Source: Huiozyma naganishii CBS 8797 (Eukaryota; Ascomycota; Saccharomycetes; Saccharomycetales; Saccharomycetaceae). From it: 64,000 nt of DNA. A program made the translations under genes and the position numbers. The first letter of the stretch is position 1; the number at the start of each line of letters is the position of its first letter. The stretch covers positions 1-64,000 of the forward strand of contig NC_035933.1 of NCBI RefSeq assembly GCF_000348985.1, in the 5' to 3' direction. Of the stretch, positions 29,506-39,262 are shown in pieces. The notes beneath the pieces are model-generated. The model was not told where the DNA came from and made no database searches. It saw nothing but the letters and a program-made list of their open reading frames with translations.

Positions 29506-32316
29506 ATGCGACAGTATGCTGTCTCTGCCCTGAAACAGTATGCTAAATCACGAAATCTGGCCAGGGTTTCCCCCAAAGCGTTGCAGATACTGGATAAGCC
29601 GTCTACTGCACCTCTTTTGGGCCCAGAGATTACTACTCTCGGGAATCTTTTACTCCAGGGCGGGTCTCCAAGGCCAGGAATAGTAGCGAGGAAAGAGCTT
29701 TGGGAATTTCTACTCGCGAGAGGAGAGTTTACCAGTCTGATCACTTTTGCAAACCGGTTGCTCTTTGAGCGGGGGACTTTGTCCCTGCAGGGTGATGTTG
29801 CACTGAACGAATTGAATTGGCTCATACACTCTCTGATTTATACGAAGCAGCTGGTCAGGTTGGATGGCGTGATGGCCTCCATTATCTCTCAATTATCAAT
29901 CACTCACAAGAGGAGGGCTGTGGAACTAATAGCTACTGCTTTCAAACATCTAATCAGAGACTATACAAACGCGAGCAGCATAGTTGAAGGTTTTGTGAAG
30001 TGGTGCCGATGGACCAAACTACTCAATGGTACTTGTGAAATGGTAGACTACATGAACAACAGAATACTACTTCGACATTTGCTAATATTCATACAAGAAA
30101 AGAACCAGGATGGCTTTGCTACACAAATTCTGCTTCAGTCGCTAGATAAAGTTACAGAACTCGTTGGTGCTGCTGCATCCTCCCAATTTGCATCCACATT
30201 ATTGAATTTGCTCCAGTATTGCAGAGACTTCAAAACGGCAGAAACCATTTGGAATTACAAAGTAGACCACGATTTCCCAATCATCCCACAGGATCTGACC
30301 GTCATCATGAGATCATATAATTATCAATCGAAATACATGGAGATTCAAGATGTTTACTCAAAATACCCAAATGCACACCATAATAATTTGCAATTTGACT
30401 ACCTGCTTTTGGCACACACGCGTACAAGTAACTGGTCTGCATTGAGGACACAGTTTGATGCGCTATTTGGGATCGGCAAACTGCCCAATATTCATCATTA
30501 CGAGGTCGTTATATTTTCCATGGCCACGAAGGGGGAGTTAGACTCTGTAGAGATGTTGTACAAGCAAATGTTAAGGAGGCGAATGACTCCAACTTACTCT
30601 ATCTTACAATCCCTGCTTTTAGCATATTACAATTCGGGTGCTTTTGTTTCTTGCTTTGCACAGTTCCAATTATTTGAAAAGTACGGCATCAAGCCCACAG
30701 AGATGACGTACCTCATCATGTTCAAAGTTCATAAACAGTTGAACAACATGGAGGGAGCTTTAAAACTGCTGAAGACAATTTCTGACACAGCAAAGTCTCA
30801 AATCACAGAAGAACACTTGGCTGTTATGATCCAGATGTGTTCTAGGTTCACGAATCATTTGGTCGCGCAGGAACTGTTCAGTGTTATGACTGACCACTAC
30901 AGAATTAAGCCCACGCCAGTTTCAATTGCGGCTTTGATGGACGTTTACATTGAAAGTGGGTTGCCGAATGAAGCAATAAGATTTTTCAAGTTGCATATTG
31001 ATAGACTGGAACGCACTCACTCTGAAAATATCATCTGGGTTTACACCAAAGCGCTGCGAGCAAATATTCTGATGAAGAAAGCGGGTCAGTGTACTAAAAT
31101 CATGGACATAATAGCTGAGAAGAACCACGAAACAGACGCTGCGTTTTACTTGGAACTTATGAGGTATATGATAGATATTGAAAAGGACTTTTCTCGAGCA
31201 AAATTGACTCTGGACGAGTTACTAAAACATCCTCGTTTGGCTCCAAAACCCACCCATTTCGAGCTCTTGCTGCAGGAGATGGATAAACAGTCGAACTACG
31301 ATCAAATGCTTGGTGTTTATGACCAAATGCTGGAAAACGATGTTCCTTTGAACTCGAAAGTGTTGTTCTTCCTTATTAAAGCTACTTTCCAGAAGGAATT
31401 ATACGAAAAAACCGATCTAAGTCGTTCCTTAGCGTTTCTAGATACGTTGATGAGTAGGATTATGGTTGGTGATATGATATTGACTGGTCCTCAAAAACTG
31501 CATCCCTCGATATTTGCATGGCCGATCCGTGCCATTGCGACCAAATATAATCCTAAAGTGGCATTGGAGCTTTTCAATAAATACAACGAAATTTTGTTAA
31601 ACTCCAAGGAGGCGCAATCTTCGACCAACCGTCTGACAATGACAAGGTCACTTATTGTACTCTACGGTGAATTGGAGCAATGGGTTAACTTCTCCGATGC
31701 CTGGGATACATTGACACAGCAACTATCCGATTTTGCAAAACTACCATCGTCTACTATTCCAAACAAGAAACTTGGCGGGATATTTGTAGGGTTGCTTTCC
31801 TATAAAGTACAGTACCTCCGTGCCATAGGCCGGTTGGGCGAACTACCTAAATTGGTGGAATACTTGCTCACATCGGGTTTCAATATAGACAATAAGTCGT
31901 GGAACTGTATTGTGGAGGCACTCTCCTCTGATCCGGCCACAATACCGTACTGTATCGAGTATCTCGATGATAAGTTGGTACATGGGTATAATTTGATCCA
32001 CAAGTATCGTTTACTGGCAAAAATATCACCTCGGTCGGAGTTTGTGAGGGAAGTCTCCCGTGAGGGGAAATTCGTTCCAAGTTTATACGTGAAGAGCGAT
32101 GTGTTCCAAAGAGTGTGTGACAATATCGATAGGTATCTTTTATCCCTTGAGGACTTGGACGCGCAGTTACGTGAACTTGTTAGGGATCGGCCATATTTCA
32201 TGAAAAGTTACCTTTTGAGGGAGGGACCCGTTACTACCCAACTTCTAAACAGTCATCCTGAATTCATGCGAGATTTGAAGGCGAACAAGCGTATAGATAG
32301 AAAACTAATCATGTAA
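29506..32316 (+). CDS. PET309: Mitochondrial COX1 translational activator Pet309
   Basis: Pentatricopeptide-repeat protein of the mitochondrial inner membrane that stabilises COX1 mRNA and activates its translation. I chose the ATG at 29506 (MRQYAVSALKQYAKSRNLAR), which begins with a mitochondrial-type basic helix; a longer frame from 29464 is possible. About 936 residues, S. cerevisiae 965. PPR-like helical pairs recur through the middle (for example YEVVIFSMATKGELDSVEML, YLIMFKVHKQLNNMEGALKLL, IAALMDVYIESGLPNEAIRF). It lies between FYV7 and the next block, as in S. cerevisiae. Confidence 0.93.
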   Translation: MRQYAVSALKQYAKSRNLARVSPKALQILDKPSTAPLLGPEITTLGNLLLQGGSPRPGIVARKELWEFLLARGEFTSLITFANRLLFERGTLSLQGDVALNELNWLIHSLIYTKQLVRLDGVMASIISQLSITHKRRAVELIATAFKHLIRDYTNASSIVEGFVKWCRWTKLLNGTCEMVDYMNNRILLRHLLIFIQEKNQDGFATQILLQSLDKVTELVGAAASSQFASTLLNLLQYCRDFKTAETIWNYKVDHDFPIIPQDLTVIMRSYNYQSKYMEIQDVYSKYPNAHHNNLQFDYLLLAHTRTSNWSALRTQFDALFGIGKLPNIHHYEVVIFSMATKGELDSVEMLYKQMLRRRMTPTYSILQSLLLAYYNSGAFVSCFAQFQLFEKYGIKPTEMTYLIMFKVHKQLNNMEGALKLLKTISDTAKSQITEEHLAVMIQMCSRFTNHLVAQELFSVMTDHYRIKPTPVSIAALMDVYIESGLPNEAIRFFKLHIDRLERTHSENIIWVYTKALRANILMKKAGQCTKIMDIIAEKNHETDAAFYLELMRYMIDIEKDFSRAKLTLDELLKHPRLAPKPTHFELLLQEMDKQSNYDQMLGVYDQMLENDVPLNSKVLFFLIKATFQKELYEKTDLSRSLAFLDTLMSRIMVGDMILTGPQKLHPSIFAWPIRAIATKYNPKVALELFNKYNEILLNSKEAQSSTNRLTMTRSLIVLYGELEQWVNFSDAWDTLTQQLSDFAKLPSSTIPNKKLGGIFVGLLSYKVQYLRAIGRLGELPKLVEYLLTSGFNIDNKSWNCIVEALSSDPATIPYCIEYLDDKLVHGYNLIHKYRLLAKISPRSEFVREVSREGKFVPSLYVKSDVFQRVCDNIDRYLLSLEDLDAQLRELVRDRPYFMKSYLLREGPVTTQLLNSHPEFMRDLKANKRIDRKLIM

Positions 32317-32594
32317 ATATAAATGTAATATTATCAAGCAAAGAGGATTGCGGGATACTTTACGTATTATAATATAATCTTCAAATATACATAGCATAAG
32401 ATACATAATCCGTTTCTTATCTAACACACAAGAGTGCTAGATAATACGGTATATATAACTATACAATGTATAAACGGTAAGTGTTAGATAGTGATCTTAT
32501 CCAAAGTATGGGACAGAAAGAAAAGAAGAATACGAGCATGAAGGGGGTAAGCGGGCAGATCCTGTGCCCGTCCCTTGCGGCTGTCACTAGTTGC

Positions 32595-34203
32595 TTAGAA
32601 ACACTTGTGGTGGACGATGGAAGGACCACTTTCGTCGTATTCTTGCTTTGAGATCCACATCTGTTGGAAAGTGGTCAACGAGGCTAAGATGGACCCACCG
32701 ATCCAGACGGAGTACTTTCTCTCTGGTGGGGCGATGATCTTGACCTTCATGGAGGAAGGAGCCAAAGCGGTGATCTCCTTTTGCATTCTTTCCGCGATAC
32801 CTGGGAACATGGTGGTACCACCGGACATGACGATGTTACCGTACAATTCCTTTCTGACATCGACATCACACTTCATGATGGAGTTGTAAGTGGTTTGGTC
32901 GATACCGGAGGATTCTAGACCCAAGACAGATGGGTGGAACAAAGCCTCTGGGGCTCTGAATCTTTCGTTACCGATGGTGATGACTTGACCGTCTGGCAAT
33001 TCGTATGATTTTTCAATTGACGAAGATTGAGCAGCGGTTTGCATCTCTTGTTCGAAGTCCAAGGCGACGTAACACAACTTCTCCTTGATGTCACGGACGA
33101 TTTCTCTCTCGGCGGTGGTGGAGAAAGAGTAACCACGTTCGGAAAGGATCTTCATCAAGTAGTCGGTCAAATCTCTACCGGCCAAGTCGATTCTCAAAAT
33201 GGCGTGAGGCAAGGAGAACCCGGCGTAAATTGGGACGACGTGAGTGACACCGTCACCGGAGTCCAGCACAATACCGGTGGTTCTACCGGACGAGTACAGC
33301 GACAGAACGGCCTGGATGGAGACGTAGAAAGCTGGGACGTTGAAAGTTTCGAACATGATCTGGGTCATCTTCTCCCTGTTGGACTTTGGGTTCATTGGGG
33401 CTTCGGTCAACAAGACAGGGTGTTCCTCTGGGGCGACTCTCAGTTCGTTGTAGAAGGTGTGATGCCAGATCTTTTCCATGTCGTCCCAGTTGGTGACGAT
33501 ACCGTGTTCAATTGGGTAACGTAGAGTCAAGATACCTCTCTTGGACTGAGCTTCGTCACCGACGTAGGAGTCCTTCTGGCCCATACCGACCATGATACCT
33601 TGGTGTCTTGGTCTCCCTACAATGGATGGGAAGACGGCTCTTGGAGCGTCGTCACCGGCGAAACCGGCTTTACACATACCAGAACCATTGTCAATAACTA
33701 AAGCAGCGACTTCTGAAGTGAAAAGGGGGGGAGGGGGGACCAAACAATAATCACACGAGCAAGAAGCAATGTATGTGTGAAAAAAGTATTGATAAGAGGG
33801 TTGTTAGTAAACGGTTCAACCAGAAACATAACTGTCGTCGGTAGCACCTTCCTTCCGATCCACAATACTTCCATATCACTTTCCACGAAATGAAAAATAA
33901 CGCACGTGAACGCCTCCTGGGAAGCATACACAGGGAGAGAGAGGAGGGGGGGGGCCAACACCAATTGCAGCCTGACCAACACCACCACGGCCACCATGCA
34001 CCCCAGTTGTGGCCCTGTGTGTTATAGGGAGACGCCAGGCATACTTCCCCATAAAATACAGCGCATCAAACGACTTTCGAGAACCGGATCATGAAAGGGG
34101 GGGGGGCTGAGGCGAGGCCAAGGGCAGTCGAGTATTAGAGGCAGTCAGGCGGGGGAAAACGACAGCAGCAGCAAACAGCAAAATATAACATACCAGAATC
34201 CAT
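32595..34203 (-). CDS. ACT1: Actin, two exons
   Basis: Cytoskeletal actin. Exon 1 is 34203-34194 (ATGGATTCTG) and exon 2 is 33712-32595; joined they give 375 residues starting [20 protein letters not shown], the standard length. The intron (34193-33713, 481 bp) opens with GTATGT and ends with CAG, and its branch site TACTAAC is at 33809-33803. The tiny exon 1 and phase match S. cerevisiae, whose intron is shorter (about 308 bp). The open frame that continues upstream of exon 2 is intron sequence. In S. cerevisiae ACT1 lies beside YPT1 and TUB2, which are absent here. Confidence 0.99.
33713..34193 (-). other. ACT1 intron with poly-C tracts
   Basis: Splice sites GTATGT and CAG, branch site TACTAAC (33809-33803, about 90 nt from the 3' splice site). 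On the transcript there are C10 (34106-34097), C9 (33954-33946) and a C6-U-C7 tract just before the 3' splice site (33738-33725). Such C-rich tracts are unusual for yeast introns, where U-rich tracts are normal. Confidence 0.9.
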
Positions 34204-34648
34204 TTTTTACGCGAAGAGATCTATCGATTGTTTTGTATCACTTGGTGTTATTCACAAACCGAGGCAAACTGCGTAGTGACCGGGTTCCAACCAGTAAGTC
34301 TCTTTTTATAAGAAGTTGCGTTGTTGTTTTTTTTCTCGAAACTCGAAACAAATTTTTTTTCCTGACACCGCGTTACCAAAAGCTGGAAAAGGGCGGGGTA
34401 ACACCTGGGTCACGTGCCTGAGCCCGGGTGTTACGTGTTACGGTAGACCTGGTGCGGGACTGAACTTCTCAGCTAGGCAGTTTTCCACTACCCGGAGTGC
34501 TTTGCTTCTTGCACAGTAGAGACAAAGCATAGCACATATATCTATATGCCTTTTGGACAGAGCGTGCACTGCAAGTACTGGCACAGTCTCAGAGAACGCC
34601 CACCACTGTCACTGTTACCCCGGTTGGGCAAATACTCCTGTGTGTTCC

Positions 34649-34722
34649 TAGCACTATCCTGTCACGTGCAGTTCCGCATCTGACGATTTTCGATTCCGCA
34701 GTCACGTGACAGGATAGTGCTA
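34649..34722. repeat. 20-bp perfect inverted repeat, 34-bp spacer, CACGTG in each arm
   Basis: TAGCACTATCCTGTCACGTG (34649-34668) and its exact reverse complement (34703-34722). Each arm ends in GTCACGTG, a Cbf1-type (RTCACRTG) site, facing the spacer. It may be a paired binding site or a stem-loop. Position is mid-gap, about 450 bp from ACT1 exon 1. Confidence 0.9.
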
Positions 34723-35251
34723 AGTACGTGCTGAAGATGCTATAACAACAGGGTCTCCCCGACTCGGCCGATCATAACTCGATCCACGTTATCAACCTCT
34801 ACAGTTGCACCTCGGCATCGCAATTGTAAATAATGTGTTCATTTCTAGAAAGTAAAAGCCAGCGATAGCCATAATATACGATTGACAGTACTGCTGTAGC
34901 ACTTGAGATGCAAACTCTGCCAACTTGTATATAGACAATAATGCTATGCTTATCCTTCACTGTGCAAGAAAGCAAGGCGTTCCGGGTAATGGGAAACAGG
35001 CCCTAGAATGGAGTCTTTTCCGTCACTGTAGTAGAGCAGATGAGATGATGTAGTTCGAGTGAGAGTTCTTAGATGCACTGGGATTTAAGCGTGTAGTTCG
35101 CTGTCTGAGTGTTTTACCATCTCACAGTAATGGGTGTCTCACGGTGGATCCCCAGGTACTATCTGTACACAGAGGGAGTGGTGTTCGGTACGATACCTCC
35201 CTTACCTTTGCCTTCGCACACAGCTCGCTTCGAGGTGAGGATCTGGTCGGC

Positions 35252-35258
35252 CGGGTAA
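35252..35258. promoter_or_regulatory. Reb1-type site upstream of SND2
   Basis: CCGGGTAA here is the reverse complement of TTACCCGG, the Reb1 consensus, about 125 bp upstream of the SND2 ATG. A second CGGGTAA is at 34984-34990. Reb1 sites commonly open yeast promoters. Confidence 0.5.
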
Positions 35259-35383
35259 TATCCCCCCCGCCGTGTGTCGTTTGCTGAGCTTGCGATGTTG
35301 TACACTACCGAGTCTTGAGATGCAACAGTAGCCTCGGTTCAGGTCAATTGACTCTCCCCTGGTCTACCCCCCACACTTTGAGA

Positions 35384-35887
35384 ATGGCCGGGAATGCTAC
35401 GAAGAAACAAGTAAAGGCAAACAGATCTGTTCTTAACCAGCTGTACTACGTCACGGTCCCGCTGACTACTCTTGCACTGTACCGCTCGTGGCCGCACTAT
35501 ATCAGGTTCTTCCTGTACCATGTACCATTTGCAGTGGCCGTGTTTGTGCTGGACAAGTTTGGTAGGCCGAAATACGACTCTGCGGGACAATTGACTAGTG
35601 AGGGTGTCGATCTGAGACAGAGCGGCGGTGTTGTCGAGTACTTGTTTGATGCGGTGTACTTGACGTGGTTTGGAGATTTGGGGAAAGTCTTGTTCAACAC
35701 GGGCAAATTTTGGCTCCTGTGGTGGGGGGTACCCATTTACCTAGGTGTCAAACTGTTTGCATTGAAACAAAAATTTATGCCCTCTATGCCAAGGGCTGGC
35801 GGGTCTCAAAACTCAACTAACGAACAACAAACAAAGTCAAAGAGACAGTTGAAGAGGGAGAAAAGAGAAAACAAGGGGAAGAGGTAA
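35384..35887 (+). CDS. SND2: SRP-independent ER targeting protein Snd2/Env10
   Basis: Small ER membrane protein of the TMEM208 family, part of the SND route that sends proteins to the ER without SRP. The start is at 35384 (MAGNATKKQVKANRSVLNQL), matching the family start MTGN-like; 23 upstream codons are unrelated. The 167 residues have hydrophobic segments at about 25-45 (LYYVTVPLTTLALYRSW), 50-65 (FFLYHVPFAVAVFVLDKFGRP) and 115-135 (FWLLWWGVPIYLGVKLF), and a basic C-terminal tail (KRQLKREKRENKGKR). S. cerevisiae has about 181. Confidence 0.93.
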   Translation: MAGNATKKQVKANRSVLNQLYYVTVPLTTLALYRSWPHYIRFFLYHVPFAVAVFVLDKFGRPKYDSAGQLTSEGVDLRQSGGVVEYLFDAVYLTWFGDLGKVLFNTGKFWLLWWGVPIYLGVKLFALKQKFMPSMPRAGGSQNSTNEQQTKSKRQLKREKRENKGKR

Positions 35888-36094
35888 GCAACCTTCGGAC
35901 TCCTCGAAGTGTGTACAATGTATTACTTTACATATTTCCACATAATATTTGTCACGATTGTACAATAACCTGGGGGGTCGTCTGATGGTCAACAAATTCC
36001 CGTAATCGACAACATAACTCGATTTCTCTTACACTCTAGTTTGAAAGCCCCTGGCTCCTGGAACATACTAGGATACGTACATGCAAAATATACA

Positions 36095-36892
36095 CTATGA
36101 CAAAAAATACTTCACTTTGTTCTTGACAGACCCCCACAGAGGTGTCCACTGGGGCACTCGCGTCGCCACGAGGGCATCCACCGTGGTGAGAACTCTCTCG
36201 TCAAACAATTTCCGCAATGTACTGTTTTGTTTGTAGCGTAACTGGAAGAACTTTAAGTATGCCAATGCAGTTGCAACCGAATACAGCCGCAGGGACAGCA
36301 CGGCGAGGGGTAACTTGAGAACCGCGCAGCGCACTGCACACACTATCTCAAACACTTGTGCCATGACAAGGAAGGGGCCATTGTAACGTGATATGAACAC
36401 CGTGATTATTTGATTGGCCCCAGATTTCATATGTTGTCTTAGGGGCAGGAACGGTAGCAGGTTCTCTTTGAAGTAATTCAGCGAATGGAATAGCGCAAAT
36501 ATAGCAGGTGAGTAAGTGGCGTTACTCAGCATGGCGTGGCCCTTGCTGATCAGGAAAAGTGTCAAAAGTACGCTGAATACGAGAAAGTATTGCAAGTTAT
36601 CCATTTGAGCGAGGTTCTCACTCAGTGTACTCCATTGAAGTTGACCACTCTTGTAAAACTGGTACAGTACTATCCCGTACGTCGCAGTGACGTAAAACAG
36701 AATCCATCCGTAGTGCAATCTCTGACTCTGCACGGAGAAGATGGCCAAATGGAATCTTGCACAGTGGTAAAGCGTCAGGAAATGGCCTAAAAACCAATAA
36801 AACTGTGGTTGGCGGATCCTGGACCGCAGGATCGCCCCCAGGGGCGCCACCGTCCTCCCGCTGCGATGCCCAGCACCAGCGCGAGCAACCAT
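36095..36892 (-). CDS. PER33: Per33/Pom33 (TMEM33-family) pore-membrane protein
   Basis: Multi-pass ER and nuclear-envelope protein of the TMEM33/Pom33 family, linked to nuclear pore distribution. The 265 residues carry at least four hydrophobic segments (for example FYWFLGHFLTLYHCARF, GWILFYVTATYGIVLYQFY, YFLVFSVLLTLFLIS, LPLAVLSLRLYSVATALAYL) and the family blocks SPAIFALFHSLNYFKENLLPFLP and ISRYNGPFLVMAQVFEIVCAVR. S. cerevisiae has the duplicates PER33 and POM33; position next to SND2 and BMT6 supports PER33. Confidence 0.92.
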   Translation of the reverse strand: MVARAGAGHRSGRTVAPLGAILRSRIRQPQFYWFLGHFLTLYHCARFHLAIFSVQSQRLHYGWILFYVTATYGIVLYQFYKSGQLQWSTLSENLAQMDNLQYFLVFSVLLTLFLISKGHAMLSNATYSPAIFALFHSLNYFKENLLPFLPLRQHMKSGANQIITVFISRYNGPFLVMAQVFEIVCAVRCAVLKLPLAVLSLRLYSVATALAYLKFFQLRYKQNSTLRKLFDERVLTTVDALVATRVPQWTPLWGSVKNKVKYFLS

Positions 36893-37050
36893 GATCAGTT
36901 GTGTTTGCAGTTGTGTTTGTAGTTCCTCACTACTGTCAAAAGGAACAAGGAAAAAAATTCGCTGTCGTTCTTCACAACTTGAAGTTCGATGATGCTGTGT
37001 ACGTCTTATATATACAAAAATTCCTCAGTCTTTGGGGAGAGGCTCGAAGG

Positions 37051-37956
37051 TCAGTGTGTCTTGGTGTACAGTCTGTAGAAGAAGCGCATGTTCTCAAGCT
37101 TGATGCAATAGTCCAGTTCTGGCGGGCAGCGGTACCACAAACTGTCACTTTCTTGGACCAATTCCCACGGCCCACCTTTGCCGTGAGGTCCAACAAGGAC
37201 CGTGTCGACCAGGAATTGCACTGGGAAAGTACGTTTCCCGACTTTGATGTGGGAGTAACTGCCCGCACTCTCCGCAATGAGCAAGTGCGAACCGATTTTG
37301 CAGTGCTTGTTCAAGGACTGTAGAAATCGTATGCTCCCGGCTCTGTCCTGTTTGAACAGCTCGTTTGTAGTGAACAAGAGAGTGATGAGGTCCAGGTGTG
37401 CCAGGTCCCCGGTCTCTGTGACTGTCAGCACGTCCCTGTTCGTGAATTGAACTTTGAAATCCGCGGAAGTCTGCTTGTACAGCCAGCGATCGTTTATAGA
37501 CGTAATCATCTTTTGCAAGACGTGATCCCAGTCGGACAAGTCGATGAGGTTTACTTGCAGAGTCCCAGTGCTAGAGTCCTTGGCGAACTTCGCTGGAGTG
37601 AATATCGATGCCAATGCTACCAGTTCCGCGCCTGCACCTCCCCCGACACACAGAACATTGCTGTCACTTGTCCGTAGTTTCTCTAGGATCTCCGGGAAGT
37701 GTGAGAATAATGAGGCGTAGGAGATCGCTCGCGAGGGTGTCCACCTACACACGTATGCAGTCCTTCTTTCGTCGGTTTTGAAGGCTTCTATATACTCTCT
37801 GTTATAAAGACAGGACTTGACATCCTGGATCTGCGCTTCAAGTTGTGAAAGGTTCCCCGAGTACAGTTCTTGTCCAAATGCAACTTTGAACAGATCGATG
37901 ATCTCTTGTGGGGGTAGTGTTGCACTGTTGTGACCTGGCAGTTGCTTCAAGCTCAT
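37051..37956 (-). CDS. BMT6: 25S rRNA m3U methyltransferase Bmt6
   Basis: SAM-dependent methyltransferase; the S. cerevisiae homologue makes m3U2843 in 25S rRNA. The 301 residues show a Rossmann SAM-binding motif NVLCVGGGAGAELVALASIF (about 100-120), followed by VNLIDLSDWDHVLQKM and DLITLLFTTNELF (about 190). S. cerevisiae Bmt6 is longer (365). A PAC element upstream (38011-38018) fits a ribosome-assembly role. Neighbours PER33 and RPL22 match chromosome XII of S. cerevisiae. Confidence 0.92.
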   Translation of the reverse strand: MSLKQLPGHNSATLPPQEIIDLFKVAFGQELYSGNLSQLEAQIQDVKSCLYNREYIEAFKTDERRTAYVCRWTPSRAISYASLFSHFPEILEKLRTSDSNVLCVGGGAGAELVALASIFTPAKFAKDSSTGTLQVNLIDLSDWDHVLQKMITSINDRWLYKQTSADFKVQFTNRDVLTVTETGDLAHLDLITLLFTTNELFKQDRAGSIRFLQSLNKHCKIGSHLLIAESAGSYSHIKVGKRTFPVQFLVDTVLVGPHGKGGPWELVQESDSLWYRCPPELDYCIKLENMRFFYRLYTKTH

Positions 37957-38010
37957 GCTGCTCTACTTTGCTCACTTGTGAATTGAATGACCAGATGGTA
38001 AGAAATATCC

Positions 38011-38018
38011 GATGAGCT
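38011..38018 (-). promoter_or_regulatory. PAC element of BMT6
   Basis: CGATGAGCT, a PAC core, about 55 bp upstream of the BMT6 ATG (37956), with a GAAAATTC run (RRPE-like) 17 bp further up. Confidence 0.5.
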
Positions 38019-38198
38019 ATTCGAAGAGAGAAAATTCGCAACAACAGATAAAGAAAGAATAGATGAAAACCAAAAAAAGAAGAATAAGTGTATTATTTTA
38101 TGTAAAGGTTACAATTATACAGATTATGATGCATTAGAAAGGGGAAGAACTTCGAAAAAACTAGAGGATTATTATTTAATAGACTAGATATGATGCAA

Positions 38199-38944
38199 TT
38201 ACTCTTCGTCTTCTTCCTCGTCCTCTGGGGTGACTTGGTAGAAGGCCAATCTGTAGCTGTTGGTCTTGGTGGAGACAAATCTGATCCAGTCTCTCAATTG
38301 GTTCTTCTTCAAGTACTTCTTGGTCAAGTACTTTAGGTACTTACCAGAGAACTTGGTGGTAGCAACAACGGTGACGACGGAACCATCTTCTTGGACGGTG
38401 ATGGCGTTACCCAAGTTACCGGTAGCGTTCTCGACCTTGATGTGGTCAATCAAGTACTTGGCGTAAGAAGCTGGGTCAAAGACACCGTTCTCAGTTGGAG
38501 AAGAGACGTCGACAGTGAAAGTCTTGGTGACTTTTTGGTTCTTAGAAGTCTATATCAAAAAAAGTAAAAGGTTAAAAGAAATTTAACACAGTTATAATAT
38601 CATTGTTAGTATCACCATTTTGTTTTGGTACAAATTTTGCCTACTGCTATTAACAATCACTTTCAATGAAGGAACTTCTGGAAGGAAAAAAGATATGCAA
38701 TGATCCTTTAGTGAATTTTTAAAATACAGAATAACAAAATTCTTTCTGACCAGCAGATAATCAGGGAAATATATAACCACCCGATCACTCAATCTCAGAA
38801 ATATTGTTGCCGTCCATTTAGTGATAAGAACCACACGTTCGTGTTAATAGCTTCGGGAGGAGGTGAGGGAAACATCCAAAAGATTAGCGATAAGCCAGAT
38901 CTCTCGAAAACCCTCAATCATGAAGCACATACTCTTGGAGCCAT
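38199..38944 (-). CDS. RPL22: 60S ribosomal protein L22, two exons
   Basis: Ribosomal protein eL22. Exon 1 is 38944-38933 (ATGGCTCCAAGA) and exon 2 is 38549-38199, giving 120 residues that start [20 protein letters not shown] and end in an acidic tail (EDEEEDEE). The intron (38932-38550, 383 bp) has GTATGT, branch site TACTAAC at 38611-38605 and 3' AG. In S. cerevisiae RPL22A has the same intron position, 14 nt after the ATG, and Rpl22 binds its own introns to restrain splicing. The promoter has a perfect Rap1 site and a HomolD-type box. Confidence 0.98.
38550..38932 (-). other. RPL22 intron
   Basis: 383 bp with GTATGT, TACTAAC (38611-38605) and AG. The branch site lies about 55 nt from the 3' splice site. 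It is A+T-rich and has no coding frame that I support. In S. cerevisiae the RPL22 introns carry a stem bound by Rpl22; I have not folded this one. Confidence 0.92.
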
Positions 38945-39145
38945 TGTATACGATTGATAAACTGGTTGGTTGTCTGGTAATTCAAGAGTAAAACTAGAGA
39001 AACACTATGTTAAACTAGCAAGAGAGTCACTTAACACTGTTGCATTGAACAATTTCTGAACAAAGTGAAATTTCCATCAGAACTTTTTTTTGCGTCGTTT
39101 TTTTGTAAAAAAAATATTTTTTTCAAAAAAATCAAATTTTGAAAA

Positions 39146-39171
39146 ATGTACGGGTGTAGAAAGCAGTCACA
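39146..39171 (-). promoter_or_regulatory. Rap1 site abutting HomolD-type box, RPL22 promoter
   Basis: ATGTACGGGTGT (39146-39157) is the reverse complement of ACACCCGTACAT, a perfect Rap1 site. TAGAAAGCAGTCACA follows at once (39157-39171) and is identical to 16569-16583 upstream of RPL10. It lies about 200 bp upstream of the RPL22 ATG. REX2 is divergent on the other side. Confidence 0.75.
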
Positions 39172-39262
39172 AGTAAATGTGAGACTTTCAATCTTGTTAC
39201 TTACAGAAGGTTCAGACAGCACCGGGTTTGAGATGCCTCTGCGATGAACTCGAAACCAGTTT

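Larger units (their letters stand above)
34204..35383. other. ACT1-SND2 intergenic region with perfect inverted repeat
   Basis: About 1.2 kb between divergent genes. A T-rich stretch near 34320-34370 fits the ACT1 promoter. A 20-bp inverted repeat with CACGTG cores lies at 34649-34722, and two Reb1-type CGGGTAA sites at 34984-34990 and 35252-35258. No gene is recognised; SPC3, expected nearby in the ancestral order, is absent. Confidence 0.55.

Noticed and set aside
33713..33997. Frame running from ACT1 exon 2 into the upstream sequence ([10 protein letters not shown] start)
   Set aside because: It is intron: clear 3' splice site and branch point, and exon 1 is found at 34203-34194.
34649..34722. 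Possible point centromere (CDEI-like GTCACGTG pair)
   Set aside because: No long A+T-rich CDEII and no TTCCGAA-type CDEIII at the right distance; the sites form an inverted repeat instead.
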